A stretch of 64,000 nt of DNA from DASVTR01 sp036382855. GTDB lineage: Bacteria; Acidobacteriota; Blastocatellia; Pyrinomonadales; Pyrinomonadaceae. How positions within the stretch are numbered: the stretch's first letter is position 1; the number at the start of each line of letters is the position of its first letter. The stretch covers positions 141,257 to 205,256 of the forward strand of contig DASVPO010000014.1 in NCBI GenBank assembly GCA_036382855.1, written 5' to 3'. The position numbers and the translations under genes are program-made. This document shows positions 16,927-24,549 of the stretch, piece after piece. The notes beneath the pieces are model-generated. The model was not told where the DNA came from. It ran no database searches and saw nothing but the letters and a program-made list of their open reading frames with translations.

Positions 16927-17026
16927 CAGTGACGAGTGATGAGTGACGAGTGACGAGCTAAAAGAAAATCCTTCGTCGTTCACAGCTTGCTTCTTGTTTT
17001 TGCTCGTCACTCATCACTCGTCACTT
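16927..17026. repeat. Palindromic intergenic repeat, TGATGAG family, TGACGAG variant (copy 2)
   Basis: The left arm (16929-16958) has TGACGAG and TGATGAG units. The right arm (17002-17024) is their inverted copy. The spacer is longer than in the other copies, about 43 bases, but starts with the same CTAAAAGAAA-like core. It lies between the vertex (BMC-P) gene and the ACT gene. Confidence 0.85.
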
Positions 17027-17028
17027 CT

Positions 17029-17355
17029 TCATCTTCTCTGGTTTGTTCGCAGTTCGCGCGCCGCCTCAATCGCGTCTTCCGATTGCGCATCCTGCAAGTC
17101 CATGCGGTCAACTATGCCGACGACAGCCGCCTCGATTGACATCTCCTGATTACCGATGGCGGTGCGCGCCGCTTTGCCGTAGGCGCACATGACAACCTCG
17201 CCGATGCCCGCGCCAAGACGGTCTGCGACGACGACGATATTCTTCGTCGGCTCTTTATCCAGATCATACGGATGCACAATCAAAAAACGGACGCCCTCCA
17301 AATCAGGCGTCTTCTTCGTTGACCAGACTGTGCCGACTACTTTTCCTAGAAACAT
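17029..17355 (-). CDS. BMC-P pentameric vertex protein (EutN/CcmL family)
   Basis: The 108-residue pentamer-forming shell protein caps the vertices of the microcompartment. It begins MFLGKVVGTVWSTKK and has the family's core strands FLIVHPYDL, NIVVVADRLGAGIGEVVMCAYG and the SIEAAVVGIVD strand, at normal length. It is essential for shell closure in characterised systems. It follows the aldehyde dehydrogenase gene, from which it is separated by a 21-bp perfect inverted repeat. Only one BMC-P is seen, and no BMC-T (tandem-domain) protein is in the window. Confidence 0.94.
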   Translation of the reverse strand: MFLGKVVGTVWSTKKTPDLEGVRFLIVHPYDLDKEPTKNIVVVADRLGAGIGEVVMCAYGKAARTAIGNQEMSIEAAVVGIVDRMDLQDAQSEDAIEAARELRTNQRR

Positions 17356-17364
17356 AAGTTTTCA

Positions 17365-17426
17365 GTTTCCAGTTTTAGTCTTCAGTTAAAAGCAAGTTGT
17401 CTTTGCTGAAGACTAAAACTGGAAAC
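17365..17426. repeat. Perfect 21-bp inverted repeat between ALDH and BMC-P genes
   Basis: Bases 17365-17385 pair perfectly with 17406-17426 across a 20-base loop. The arms contain CAGTTTTAGTC-like words related to a short tandem unit (TTTTCAG/TTTCCAG). The architecture matches the other palindromic repeats but the unit differs. A stem this strong inside an operon could stall or process the transcript. Confidence 0.9.
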
Positions 17427-17432
17427 CATCTA

Positions 17433-19379
17433 TCAGACTTTTGCAAAAACTTCCGCAGGCTCGCCCATGTCGCGCGCAGAGGGCGTGATGATGGTGCGTG
17501 CGTTGACGTAAATCTTCTCGCCTTTCTGCATCGCGCGCCGCACGTCGTCTTCGCTGACGAAATCCACGGCCTTGCGATGATTGCCGTTGGTTGCCTGCGT
17601 TGACGCGCCAGCCGTTTGCGCAGGCTTGGCTGCTGCTGGCGACGCAGCGGGCGCAGCGGGCGCGGGCGGCGTAGTTTGCGCTGACGAAGCAGTGCCGTTG
17701 CCGCCGTTTGTCTCGGTGGCGGTCGGAGCGGCAGACGGCTGCGGTGCGGCGTCAGACCTGTCGTACTTAGTGCCCGCTTCGACATCAATCACGGGTTGAT
17801 ACTGCGCAGGCGCAGCAGAGGCATGAAGCTCCGCGTGCTTCGCAGCGGGCTGGCTCTCCGTGCGGTTTGCCAGAAAGCGGTCAACGATGGCCGCTATCTC
17901 TTCACGACCGATGGGACGGCCCTCCGCTTGTGCAGGCTGCGGTTGCAGGTTCGATGAAACGCCGGCTCCCGCAACGCTTGCCGGAGCACCGGCGCTCTGC
18001 GACTGTGTGGCGAGAGCCGGGCGCGCACTCTTGACAGCGCGTGTTTCAAAGGCCACACGCTTGATGTCCATCAGGTGCAGCGGCGAGACGTTGTCGGAAG
18101 TGACGTTGCCGCCCCATGAGCCGCAGCCGAGTGTCATAGAGGGCGGAAGCGCTGTGGAAAATCCGATAGCGCCGTGCGTGGTCGGAGAGTTGACGATAAC
18201 GCGCGAGGCAGGCATCTCGCGCCCGTAAGTGACAGCAGCCTCACGCGAACGCGTGTGGACGCCCGCCGTGTGGCCCATGCCGCCGTATGATAAGACCTCG
18301 AAGCAACGCGCTGCGCCGCGTTCGATTCCGTCTTCGACGTAGAAGGCCAAGATGGGCGAGAGCTTTTCCATTGAGAGCGGGTAGTCGCGCCCGACGCCGC
18401 CGACATCCGCGAGCAGACAGCGCGTGCCCTTCGGCACACTCAGGCCAGCCATCTTCGCTATCACTTCGACGGACCTGCCGACAATGGCCGGATTCAAAGA
18501 GCGTTGTGGTGTGGCGACGACTTTCGCCAGTTGGTCTGCTTCCGCCGCGCTCAGGAAGTGTCCGCCCTGCGCCTTGAATTGTTCGCGCACAGCCTTCTCG
18601 ACGGGCGCGTCTGCGATGACGGCCTGCTCCGAAGCGCAAATCGTTCCGTTGTCAAAACATGTTCCAGTCAGTATGTCCTGTACGGCCTTCGCTACGTCGG
18701 CCGTTCTCTCTATAAAGGATGGAACGTTGCCGGGGCCGACGCCGAACGCGGGCTTGCCAGACGAATACGCAGCACGAACAAGGCCGATGCCACCCGTCGC
18801 AAGGATGACGGCCGTCTGCTTGTGCTTCATCAAGGCTTCCGTGCCTTCGATGGTGGCGGAAGTCATGCAGCCGATGGCGTCGGCTGGCAATCCCTCTTTA
18901 ATCGCTGCTTCGCGGACGATTCTGACGGCTTCGTTGATGCAGCGCGCAGCAGACGGATGCGGCGACAGAACGATGCTGTTGCGCGACTTGATACTGATAA
19001 GACATTTGAAGATGGCCGTCGAGGTCGGGTTGGTTGAAGGGATGATTCCGGCGACGACGCCGCGCGGGCTGGCAATCTCGACCACGTCCTTCGATTCGTT
19101 GACGACGCCGACCGTGCGCAGGTTCTTGAAATAGTTCCAGACATCTTCGGAGGCGAAGCGATTCTTCTCGGCCTTGTCGGCCGGAATACCGTAGCCCGTC
19201 TCTTCGGTCGCCATCGCGCCGAGGCGCACAGCCTCTCTGAGCGCAGCCTTCGCCATCGCCTCGCAGATGCGGTCAATCTTGCCCTGATCGAAACGCGCCA
19301 ACTCAACTTGTGCACGGTGCGCAGCCTCCACAAGGTCGCGCGCCTGCTGCACAGATACGAGGTCTTTATCAACGGACAT
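17433..19379 (-). CDS. BMC-associated acylating aldehyde dehydrogenase with long C-terminal tail
   Basis: CoA-dependent aldehyde dehydrogenase (PduP/EutE/AdhE-N type) that would turn a lumenal aldehyde into acyl-CoA with NAD+. The catalytic domain spans about 1-450, with catalytic C248 in FDNGTICASEQ, GVGPGNVP at 213-220 and SWGGN near 421. The 648-residue length is about 170-190 more than usual. The extra part holds an encapsulation-peptide-like amphipathic helix (GREEIAAIVDRFLANR, 491-506), a long Ala/Pro/Thr linker and a terminal module (605-648) containing ITPSARD at 630-636. That motif resembles segments I associate with EutT/EutQ-type BMC proteins. ATG 19379 follows GGAGG. It is the second gene of the BMC operon. 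Confidence 0.93.
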   Translation of the reverse strand: MSVDKDLVSVQQARDLVEAAHRAQVELARFDQGKIDRICEAMAKAALREAVRLGAMATEETGYGIPADKAEKNRFASEDVWNYFKNLRTVGVVNESKDVVEIASPRGVVAGIIPSTNPTSTAIFKCLISIKSRNSIVLSPHPSAARCINEAVRIVREAAIKEGLPADAIGCMTSATIEGTEALMKHKQTAVILATGGIGLVRAAYSSGKPAFGVGPGNVPSFIERTADVAKAVQDILTGTCFDNGTICASEQAVIADAPVEKAVREQFKAQGGHFLSAAEADQLAKVVATPQRSLNPAIVGRSVEVIAKMAGLSVPKGTRCLLADVGGVGRDYPLSMEKLSPILAFYVEDGIERGAARCFEVLSYGGMGHTAGVHTRSREAAVTYGREMPASRVIVNSPTTHGAIGFSTALPPSMTLGCGSWGGNVTSDNVSPLHLMDIKRVAFETRAVKSARPALATQSQSAGAPASVAGAGVSSNLQPQPAQAEGRPIGREEIAAIVDRFLANRTESQPAAKHAELHASAAPAQYQPVIDVEAGTKYDRSDAAPQPSAAPTATETNGGNGTASSAQTTPPAPAAPAASPAAAKPAQTAGASTQATNGNHRKAVDFVSEDDVRRAMQKGEKIYVNARTIITPSARDMGEPAEVFAKV

Positions 19380-19399
19380 AACTCAACCTCCGAAAAGCA

Positions 19400-19475
19400 G
19401 TGATGAGTAATGAGTGATGAGTAATGAGTTAAGAACTTTCTTTCACTCATCACTCATTACTCATCACTCATTACT
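19400..19475. repeat. Palindromic intergenic repeat, TGATGAG family (copy 3)
   Basis: Four alternating TGATGAG/TAATGAG units (19400-19430) face four inverted units (19445-19474). The short loop TTAAGAACTTTCTTTC is a shortened form of the family core. It lies between the first BMC-H gene and the ALDH gene; the TAA stop of BMC-H (19471-19473) is inside the right arm. Confidence 0.9.
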
Positions 19476-19869
19476 TTGCTTTTTCCCTGTTGTTCTCGCG
19501 TGCGCCCGAAAGAGAGCGGCCCTGATCGCCTTCTGAGAGTTGGGCGTGCCCGCCTCCGCCGACGGCTTTCTCATCGGGGCTGTAGCCGGTGCGGCCGTTC
19601 GTCGGCAGCACGCGTTCGACTTCCCCGTGCGGGCGCGGGATGACATGCACGCTGATTAGCTCTCCGACGCGACGTGCGGCAGCAGCGCCCGCGTCCGTCG
19701 CCGCCTTCACAGCGCCGACATCTCCGCGCACGAAGATAGTGACGTAGCCTGCGCCGATATATTCTTTTCCTAAAAGTTGGACGTTGGCCGCCTTGACCAT
19801 CGCGTCGGCAGCTTCGACAGCGCCGACGAAACCTTTGGTCTCAACCATTCCGAGTGCTTCGAGAGGCAT
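19471..19869 (-). CDS. BMC-H hexameric microcompartment shell protein (first gene of operon)
   Basis: The 132-residue product has a BMC domain (about 1-85; MPLEALGMVETKGFVGAVEAADAM at the start), pore loop YIGAGYV and the family's PRPHGEVE end. A polar 45-residue tail (Gly, Asn, Arg and Glu-rich) follows. ATG 19869 is preferred over GTG 19887 because AGGAGGAG lies just upstream and the longer frame would translate the ribosome site. The last codons and stop fall inside a TGATGAG palindrome, so the tail may have been reshaped by that repeat. About 70% of residues match the distal BMC-H at 13329 by eye. Confidence 0.93.
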   Translation of the reverse strand: MPLEALGMVETKGFVGAVEAADAMVKAANVQLLGKEYIGAGYVTIFVRGDVGAVKAATDAGAAAARRVGELISVHVIPRPHGEVERVLPTNGRTGYSPDEKAVGGGGHAQLSEGDQGRSLSGARENNREKAK

Positions 19870-19935
19870 TGAGCTTCTCCTCCTCACTTGTCTGTTGTAG
19901 AAGTTAAAAACTAATTTTGCTTGAGCGAACGTTCC

Positions 19936-19964
19936 ATCCTAGTCCTGTGCGCCGCAAGAATCAA
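19936..19964 (-). promoter_or_regulatory. Candidate promoter of the BMC operon
   Basis: On the minus strand TTGATT (19964-19959) and TAGGAT (19941-19936) are separated by 17 bases, a sigma-70-like pair. It would start a transcript near 19929, about 60 bases before the first BMC-H codon. It faces away from the strong rightward promoter at 20079-20108. Confidence 0.4.
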
Positions 19965-20078
19965 GAGACGCGCGTGAAAGTCGGGGAGACGACGCGCCGG
20001 GACAAGCGAAATGAAGAGCAGATTCCTTTTCGTCTTTAACCTTAGGCGCAAGACCCTAGACTCTTGACCTACTAGAGT

Positions 20079-20108
20079 TTGACAACGTTTTCCACAGCAC
20101 GTTATAGT
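20079..20108 (+). promoter_or_regulatory. Strong sigma-70-like promoter for the RodZ-like gene
   Basis: A consensus TTGACA at 20079-20084 and TATAGT at 20103-20108 are separated by 18 bases. The -10 overlaps the GTG at 20107, which rules that codon out as a start and supports ATG 20182. Confidence 0.75.
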
Positions 20109-20181
20109 GCGCCACAAGGTAGTTTTCTCGGGGCAGCCCTACTTCGTCCAACCTATTGCCGAAGGCGGACGTGGATTGGTG

Positions 20182-20949
20182 ATGGCAGCAAATTTTGGAG
20201 AAGAATTGCGGCTCGCACGTGAGGCGCGCGGCATCAGCTTGCGCGAAATCTCAGAACAGACACGCATCTCCATGCGCTACCTCGAAGCCATCGAAAGCAA
20301 CGATTATAAGCGACTGCCCGGCGGCATCTTCAACCGCAGTTTTATTAAAGCCTACGCAAAGTATGTCGGCTACGATGAGCAGGCTGCGCTCGAAGGCTAT
20401 GCGCGTACGGCGCGCGAGCAGGGCGACACGGTGGACGAAGTTTCGACCACGCCCTACCAGTCGCGCGTTTACACAGACGGCAACACGCGCTCGCCCATCG
20501 TCACACTGCTTTTGACGATTCTCATTCTCGCAGTGCTGTCGCTCGGCGTCTGGGGCGCGAAGCACTGGTACGAGCGGCGCGAGGCCGCACGCGAAAACGC
20601 ACCCGCCCCGGCTTCAAATCAACAGAGCACGCAACAACAACCGGCTGCCCCCGCAGCTCCGTCGAATTCGAGCGCGCCTCAGACCAATGGCTTTCATATA
20701 CAAATCAAGGCGCGCGGCGAGAGCGTCTGGGTCAGCACACAGTTAGACGATAGCAAGAAATCTTCAGGCTTTATCTTGGAGGCGGATGAAGCGAGAGAGT
20801 TTGAACCGCAACAGCGTTTGAAAATCGGTTATGCGCCGGTCAAGGCTAAGGCGCTCGAAGTAAACATCAACGGTCGGCCCGCGCGAGTGCCGCAGGACAA
20901 GGCCGAGATGCTGATTACCAGGGATAGCTACGAACAATTCTTACAATAA
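20182..20949 (+). CDS. RodZ-like helix-turn-helix membrane protein
   Basis: The 255-residue product has an N-terminal HTH of the RodZ type (about 1-75; LREISEQTRISMRYLEAIESND and FNRSFIKAYAKYVG), a transmembrane helix (about 106-127), a Gln/Pro/Ala-rich linker and a C-terminal periplasmic DUF4115 domain (about 170-255). RodZ links the MreB cytoskeleton to the cell-wall elongation machinery. This member is shorter than E. coli RodZ but has the full order of parts. The start is fixed by the promoter over 20079-20108. It is divergent from the BMC operon and upstream of guaB. Confidence 0.85.
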   Translation: MAANFGEELRLAREARGISLREISEQTRISMRYLEAIESNDYKRLPGGIFNRSFIKAYAKYVGYDEQAALEGYARTAREQGDTVDEVSTTPYQSRVYTDGNTRSPIVTLLLTILILAVLSLGVWGAKHWYERREAARENAPAPASNQQSTQQQPAAPAAPSNSSAPQTNGFHIQIKARGESVWVSTQLDDSKKSSGFILEADEAREFEPQQRLKIGYAPVKAKALEVNINGRPARVPQDKAEMLITRDSYEQFLQ

Positions 20950-21035
20950 ATTTCGACGCAAGTTTTCTACTGCTTCGGATGAGCGCGCGATGAAGGTCTG
21001 CCTGTCATCGTGCGCCCGACGCGCAAGAGGTCAAC

Positions 21036-21059
21036 GCCCGCCCGGATGCGGGCATTTTT
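21036..21059 (+). terminator. Intrinsic terminator upstream of guaB
   Basis: GCCCGC (21036-21041) pairs with GCGGGC (21048-21053) across a six-base loop, followed by ATTTTTG. It probably ends the RodZ-like transcript. It leaves about 90 bases for a guaB promoter. Confidence 0.7.
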
Positions 21060-21150
21060 GTTTATAAGTGCGGAGAGTCTGAAGTTAAAAACAAGAGAAA
21101 GCTGTCCTGCTTTTGAGTTCAGCCGCTCCGCACTTACAAGGGGAAGAGCA

Positions 21151-22617
21151 ATGATTATGCATGATATTCAGGAAGGTTTGACGTTTGACGATGTGCTACT
21201 GGTCCCGTCGCGCTCGGACGTGCTGCCGACGGAGACTGACACCTCAACACAATTTACGCGCGGCATACGCTTGCAGATTCCTCTCTGCTCGTCCGCGATG
21301 GACACTGTGACGGAAAGCCGTCTGGCGATTGCGCTGGCGCAGCAGGGCGGCATCGGCGTCATCCATAAAAACCTGCCGGTCGAGCGGCAGGCCGAAGAGG
21401 TTGACAAGGTGAAGCGCTCGGAATCTGGGATGATTGTTGACCCTGTGACGATTCGCCCCGACAGACCCGTCAGCGAAGCTCTGAGCGTGATGGAGCGTTA
21501 TAAGATAAGCGGCGTGCCCGTCGTTGACGAAGACGGGCATCTGGTCGGCATCATCACCAACCGCGATCTACGCTTTGAGACTCGCTTTGACATTCCCGTC
21601 TCCGAAGTGATGACGAAGCAACCGCTCGTCACAGTTCCCGTCGGCACGACGCTCGAACAAGCCAAAGCCGTGCTGCAAAAACATCGCATCGAAAAGCTGC
21701 TCGTCATTGACGGCGACAAACACATCAAGGGATTGATTACCGTCAAAGACATTCAGAAGGCAATTAAGTATCCGAGCGCTGCGAAGGATGACCTGGGCCG
21801 CTTGCGCGTCGCCGCCGCCATCGGCGCGACCGGCGATTACCGCGAGCGCGCCGCCGAACTCGTTCGCGCACGCGTTGATTGCCTTGTCATTGACACGGCC
21901 CACGGCCATTCGTCGCGCGTCATCGAAGCTGTCAGAGAGATTAAGCGTCGTTATGCTGACGTGCAGTTAATCGCCGGAAACGTCGGCACGGCCGAAGGCA
22001 CGCGCGAGCTTATCGAAGCTGGCGTTGACGCCATCAAGGTCGGCATCGGGCCGGGAAGCATCTGCACGACGCGCGTCGTGACGGGCGCGGGCGTGCCACA
22101 GATAACGGCCATCTTCGAATGTGTGCGGGCGGCGAAAGACAGCAATGTTCCGATTATCGCGGACGGCGGCGTCAAGTTTTCGGGCGATGTGGCGAAGGCG
22201 ATTGCGGCGGGCGCTGACGTTGTGATGATTGGCTCGCTCTTCGCGGGAACGGAGGAATCGCCCGGCGAGTTGATTCTCTTTCAGGGACGCTCGTTCAAGG
22301 GCTATCGCGGGATGGGTTCTATCGGCGCGATGCGCGAAGGCTCGCGCGACCGCTACAGTCAGGAACGCACAGAGATAGAATCCAAGCTCGTCCCCGAAGG
22401 CATCGAAGGCCGCGTTCCCTACAAAGGCACGCTGGCTGACATGGTGACGCAACTCGTCGGCGGCCTGCGCGCAGGCATGGGCTACACGGGCTGCCGCAAC
22501 ATACGCGAGTTTCAGGAACGCACGCGCTTTATACGCATCACCTCCGCAGGATTGCGCGAGTCGCACGTCCACGACGTTATCATCACGAAGGAAGCGCCGA
22601 ATTATCGTCTGGAGTAA
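21151..22617 (+). CDS. guaB: Inosine-5'-monophosphate dehydrogenase
   Basis: NAD+-dependent oxidation of IMP to XMP, the committed step to GMP. The 488-residue protein is the usual bacterial length. It opens EGLTFDDVLLVPSRSDVLP, carries two CBS domains (about 95-210) and has the catalytic loop GIGPGSICTTR (Cys near 305) and the flap region (YKGTLADMVTQLVGGLRAGMGYTG near the end). ATG 21151 is chosen because AAGGGGAAG lies just upstream; the longer frame to 21010 runs through the terminator. The stop overlaps the end of the convergent DUF2238 gene by 16 bases within a tandem duplication. Confidence 0.96.
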   Translation: MIMHDIQEGLTFDDVLLVPSRSDVLPTETDTSTQFTRGIRLQIPLCSSAMDTVTESRLAIALAQQGGIGVIHKNLPVERQAEEVDKVKRSESGMIVDPVTIRPDRPVSEALSVMERYKISGVPVVDEDGHLVGIITNRDLRFETRFDIPVSEVMTKQPLVTVPVGTTLEQAKAVLQKHRIEKLLVIDGDKHIKGLITVKDIQKAIKYPSAAKDDLGRLRVAAAIGATGDYRERAAELVRARVDCLVIDTAHGHSSRVIEAVREIKRRYADVQLIAGNVGTAEGTRELIEAGVDAIKVGIGPGSICTTRVVTGAGVPQITAIFECVRAAKDSNVPIIADGGVKFSGDVAKAIAAGADVVMIGSLFAGTEESPGELILFQGRSFKGYRGMGSIGAMREGSRDRYSQERTEIESKLVPEGIEGRVPYKGTLADMVTQLVGGLRAGMGYTGCRNIREFQERTRFIRITSAGLRESHVHDVIITKEAPNYRLE

Positions 22618-22644
22618 TCAGTATTATCGTCTGGCATAATCAGT
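22601..22644. repeat. 22-bp tandem duplication at the convergent ends of guaB and the DUF2238 gene
   Basis: Bases 22601-22622 and 22623-22644 match at 20 of 22 positions. The first unit encodes the last residues of GuaB (YRLE and stop). On the other strand the two units encode the last residues of the DUF2238 protein. The two mismatches are adjacent, next to the guaB stop. Confidence 0.85.
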
Positions 22645-23303
22645 CGGGCGTTATTCTTTGACCAGCGGTAAGTGCCAAGCTGGCGGTCGTGCCTGTTTGT
22701 AAAGAGCGCGAGCGCGCAGATTGCGCCGACGAGGGCAAGCAGCATGTCCCAGTGTGAATCCCAGATGTCGCCCTGCGTGCCGAGGAAGGCGTTGCCGAGT
22801 TCGGAACTGGCGAGCAGAGAGACCCACCATTCTATAAACTCGTAGAACGCGCCGATGGCTAGCAGGATTGCAGACACGATGAAGGCCATCCAGCGGCGCG
22901 ACGTTTTGACATACTGCAAGAGAATTTCCCTCGTGGGAATCGCCATCAGAAAACCGAGCATGAAGTGGGCCACGCGGTCGTAGTGATTGCGCGAGAGATT
23001 GAATTCGTCGCGCAGCCAGTTGAAGGGCGGCGCGAGCGCGTAAGTGTAGTGACCGCCGTAGGACTGCACGAAGAGGTAAAAGAATATCAGGTAGTAGGCG
23101 AGCCGTGTGAATTTATAGTAAGGGTAGGCGATGACGACGGCTGCCAGCATCGAGAGGGGAAAGAAGTTTTCCAGCGCCCAATCCCAGCGGTCGTGCGGAC
23201 GGATCGCCAGCACAGTGAAGCCAATTGCGTAGATGAGCAGCAGTAGCAAAAGCTCACGCCGCGAGGGCGTCTGCTTTTTGTGCTCGGCCGCGTGTGATGT
23301 CAT
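22602..23303 (-). CDS. DUF2238 integral membrane protein (YjdF-like)
   Basis: The 233-residue protein has about six transmembrane helices (about 18-33, 50-66, 70-84, 113-131, 137-157 and 185-201). It matches the DUF2238 family in YAIGFTVLAIRPHDRWDWALENF, NHYDRVAHFMLGF and the FYEFIEWW motif, with GDIWDSHWDM near the end. Conserved His/Asp/Glu inside the membrane hint at enzyme or metal-binding activity, but the family has no established function. The C-terminal residues are encoded by the 22-bp tandem duplication shared with guaB. Confidence 0.88.
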   Translation of the reverse strand: MTSHAAEHKKQTPSRRELLLLLLIYAIGFTVLAIRPHDRWDWALENFFPLSMLAAVVIAYPYYKFTRLAYYLIFFYLFVQSYGGHYTYALAPPFNWLRDEFNLSRNHYDRVAHFMLGFLMAIPTREILLQYVKTSRRWMAFIVSAILLAIGAFYEFIEWWVSLLASSELGNAFLGTQGDIWDSHWDMLLALVGAICALALFTNRHDRQLGTYRWSKNNARLIMPDDNTDYSRR

Positions 23304-23334
23304 TAGTTGTTAACGGCTGAGAAGGTGCGTGCCT

Positions 23335-24222
23335 TTATCGTGCCCCGGCCTGTTTCAGTAAGCGAACTATTTCGGCGCGGCCTTTAGCGGTCGCCTTGAC
23401 CCATTCTACCATCGTCCTGTTTTTCTTGAACTCAGGGTCTTTTCTCATTGCGTCGGAATCCAAAAGCTGCGCCCATTGCAGAGCAGTCCTGTTGGCCCAC
23501 GTCGGAGCATTAACGTTAACACCGCTGTCCAGCAGCGCACGGACAAGCTTTATATCCGTGAACATCAGCGCGACAAAGAGCGGCGTCTCGCCTCCGTCCG
23601 TAGCTCGCACATTAACGTCGGCTTTACTATCGAGCAGTAGTTGCACGGTTCGCGCGTGCCCGTCGCTCGTGTCCATGCAGTCTCCCGCATCTTCCTTGAA
23701 GTTTGGGATTAACTGCTCTACAAACGCGTTGTATTCAGCGGACGTGCTTCTAAACCCGTAGCCGAAGAGCGCGATCAGCAGCGGCGTGTGGCCGCCCTTA
23801 TCCTTCGCTTCGAGTTCGGCTCCCTTTGCCAGCAGCGCTTCGACGACGCTTGCGCGCCCGCACGCGGCGGCTATCATCAACGCCGTGTTTTCATCCTCTT
23901 CGGCCCTCACGTTCACGTCCGCTCCGGCCTTAATCAACGCGAGCGCGATTTCAACGCGACCATTGCGGAGCGCACGAAAGAGCGCCGGAATATCCTCCGC
24001 ATCTTTCACGCTCGGACTCATCCCGGCCGCCAGAAATTGATTCACCGTCGCGCTATCCCCATCGCCAACCACTTTGAGAAAAGCGTCCTTGTCAAACTGT
24101 ATGCCCTTCTGGGCCAACTGGCGGCGCGCTGCTTCTCGCTCGTTTGTAGTTTGCGTGCTCTGCCCCGAGGCCACGAACGAAAACAGCAGCGACAACATTA
24201 AGGCGAAGATTCTGACAATCAT
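23335..24222 (-). CDS. Exported ankyrin-repeat protein
   Basis: The 295-residue product has a signal peptide (MIVRIFALMLSLLFSFVASG), a short polar segment and about six ankyrin repeats with the usual ALIKAGADVN, GHTPLLIAL and LLDSGVNVNAP patterns. The repeats bind proteins; the partner is unknown. ATG 24222 is used because it begins the signal peptide; the longer frame adds 31 residues without character. A cysteine-containing insert between repeats (near DAGDCMDTSDGH) is atypical. It lies 31 bases from the DUF2238 start and may share its transcript. Confidence 0.85.
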   Translation of the reverse strand: MIVRIFALMLSLLFSFVASGQSTQTTNEREAARRQLAQKGIQFDKDAFLKVVGDGDSATVNQFLAAGMSPSVKDAEDIPALFRALRNGRVEIALALIKAGADVNVRAEEDENTALMIAAACGRASVVEALLAKGAELEAKDKGGHTPLLIALFGYGFRSTSAEYNAFVEQLIPNFKEDAGDCMDTSDGHARTVQLLLDSKADVNVRATDGGETPLFVALMFTDIKLVRALLDSGVNVNAPTWANRTALQWAQLLDSDAMRKDPEFKKNRTMVEWVKATAKGRAEIVRLLKQAGAR

Positions 24223-24549
24223 TTCAACCTGCTCTTCCTGCGCAATAATCAACCAACATCCCGGCCCGCGCAAAACCGCACTACAACGTGCAGCGTTCAA
24301 GGCCGCATCCGGCAACAGAAGCTATTGATATACCACGACGACGAGTTGGGGATAATAACAGGATTTTGTGGCATGATGTATTACGGCTTGAGAACACAGG
24401 CTGCATGGATTAGCCGACAGGTGTCTGCCTTAACTTGCGCCATGAGAAAGGCGATGTTTAATTTTTCGTCTCTGCTCAGGCAAACAATTTAATCGGAACG
24501 CGGGCGGGCACAAGGGCGGCATTAATCTTGCTGCGAGAGCGCGCTTACG

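Noticed and set aside
18424..19134. 236-codon plus-strand open frame inside the ALDH gene
   Set aside because: Antisense shadow of the conserved ALDH catalytic domain in GC-rich DNA.
16362..19475. Repeated TGATGAG units resembling a CRISPR or direct-repeat array
   Set aside because: Units are seven bases, degenerate, contiguous and mirrored into inverted arms, with no spacers and no cas genes.
20107..20181. GTG start at 20107 for the RodZ-like gene
   Set aside because: The GTG is within the TATAGT -10 element of a near-consensus promoter, so it cannot be in the message.
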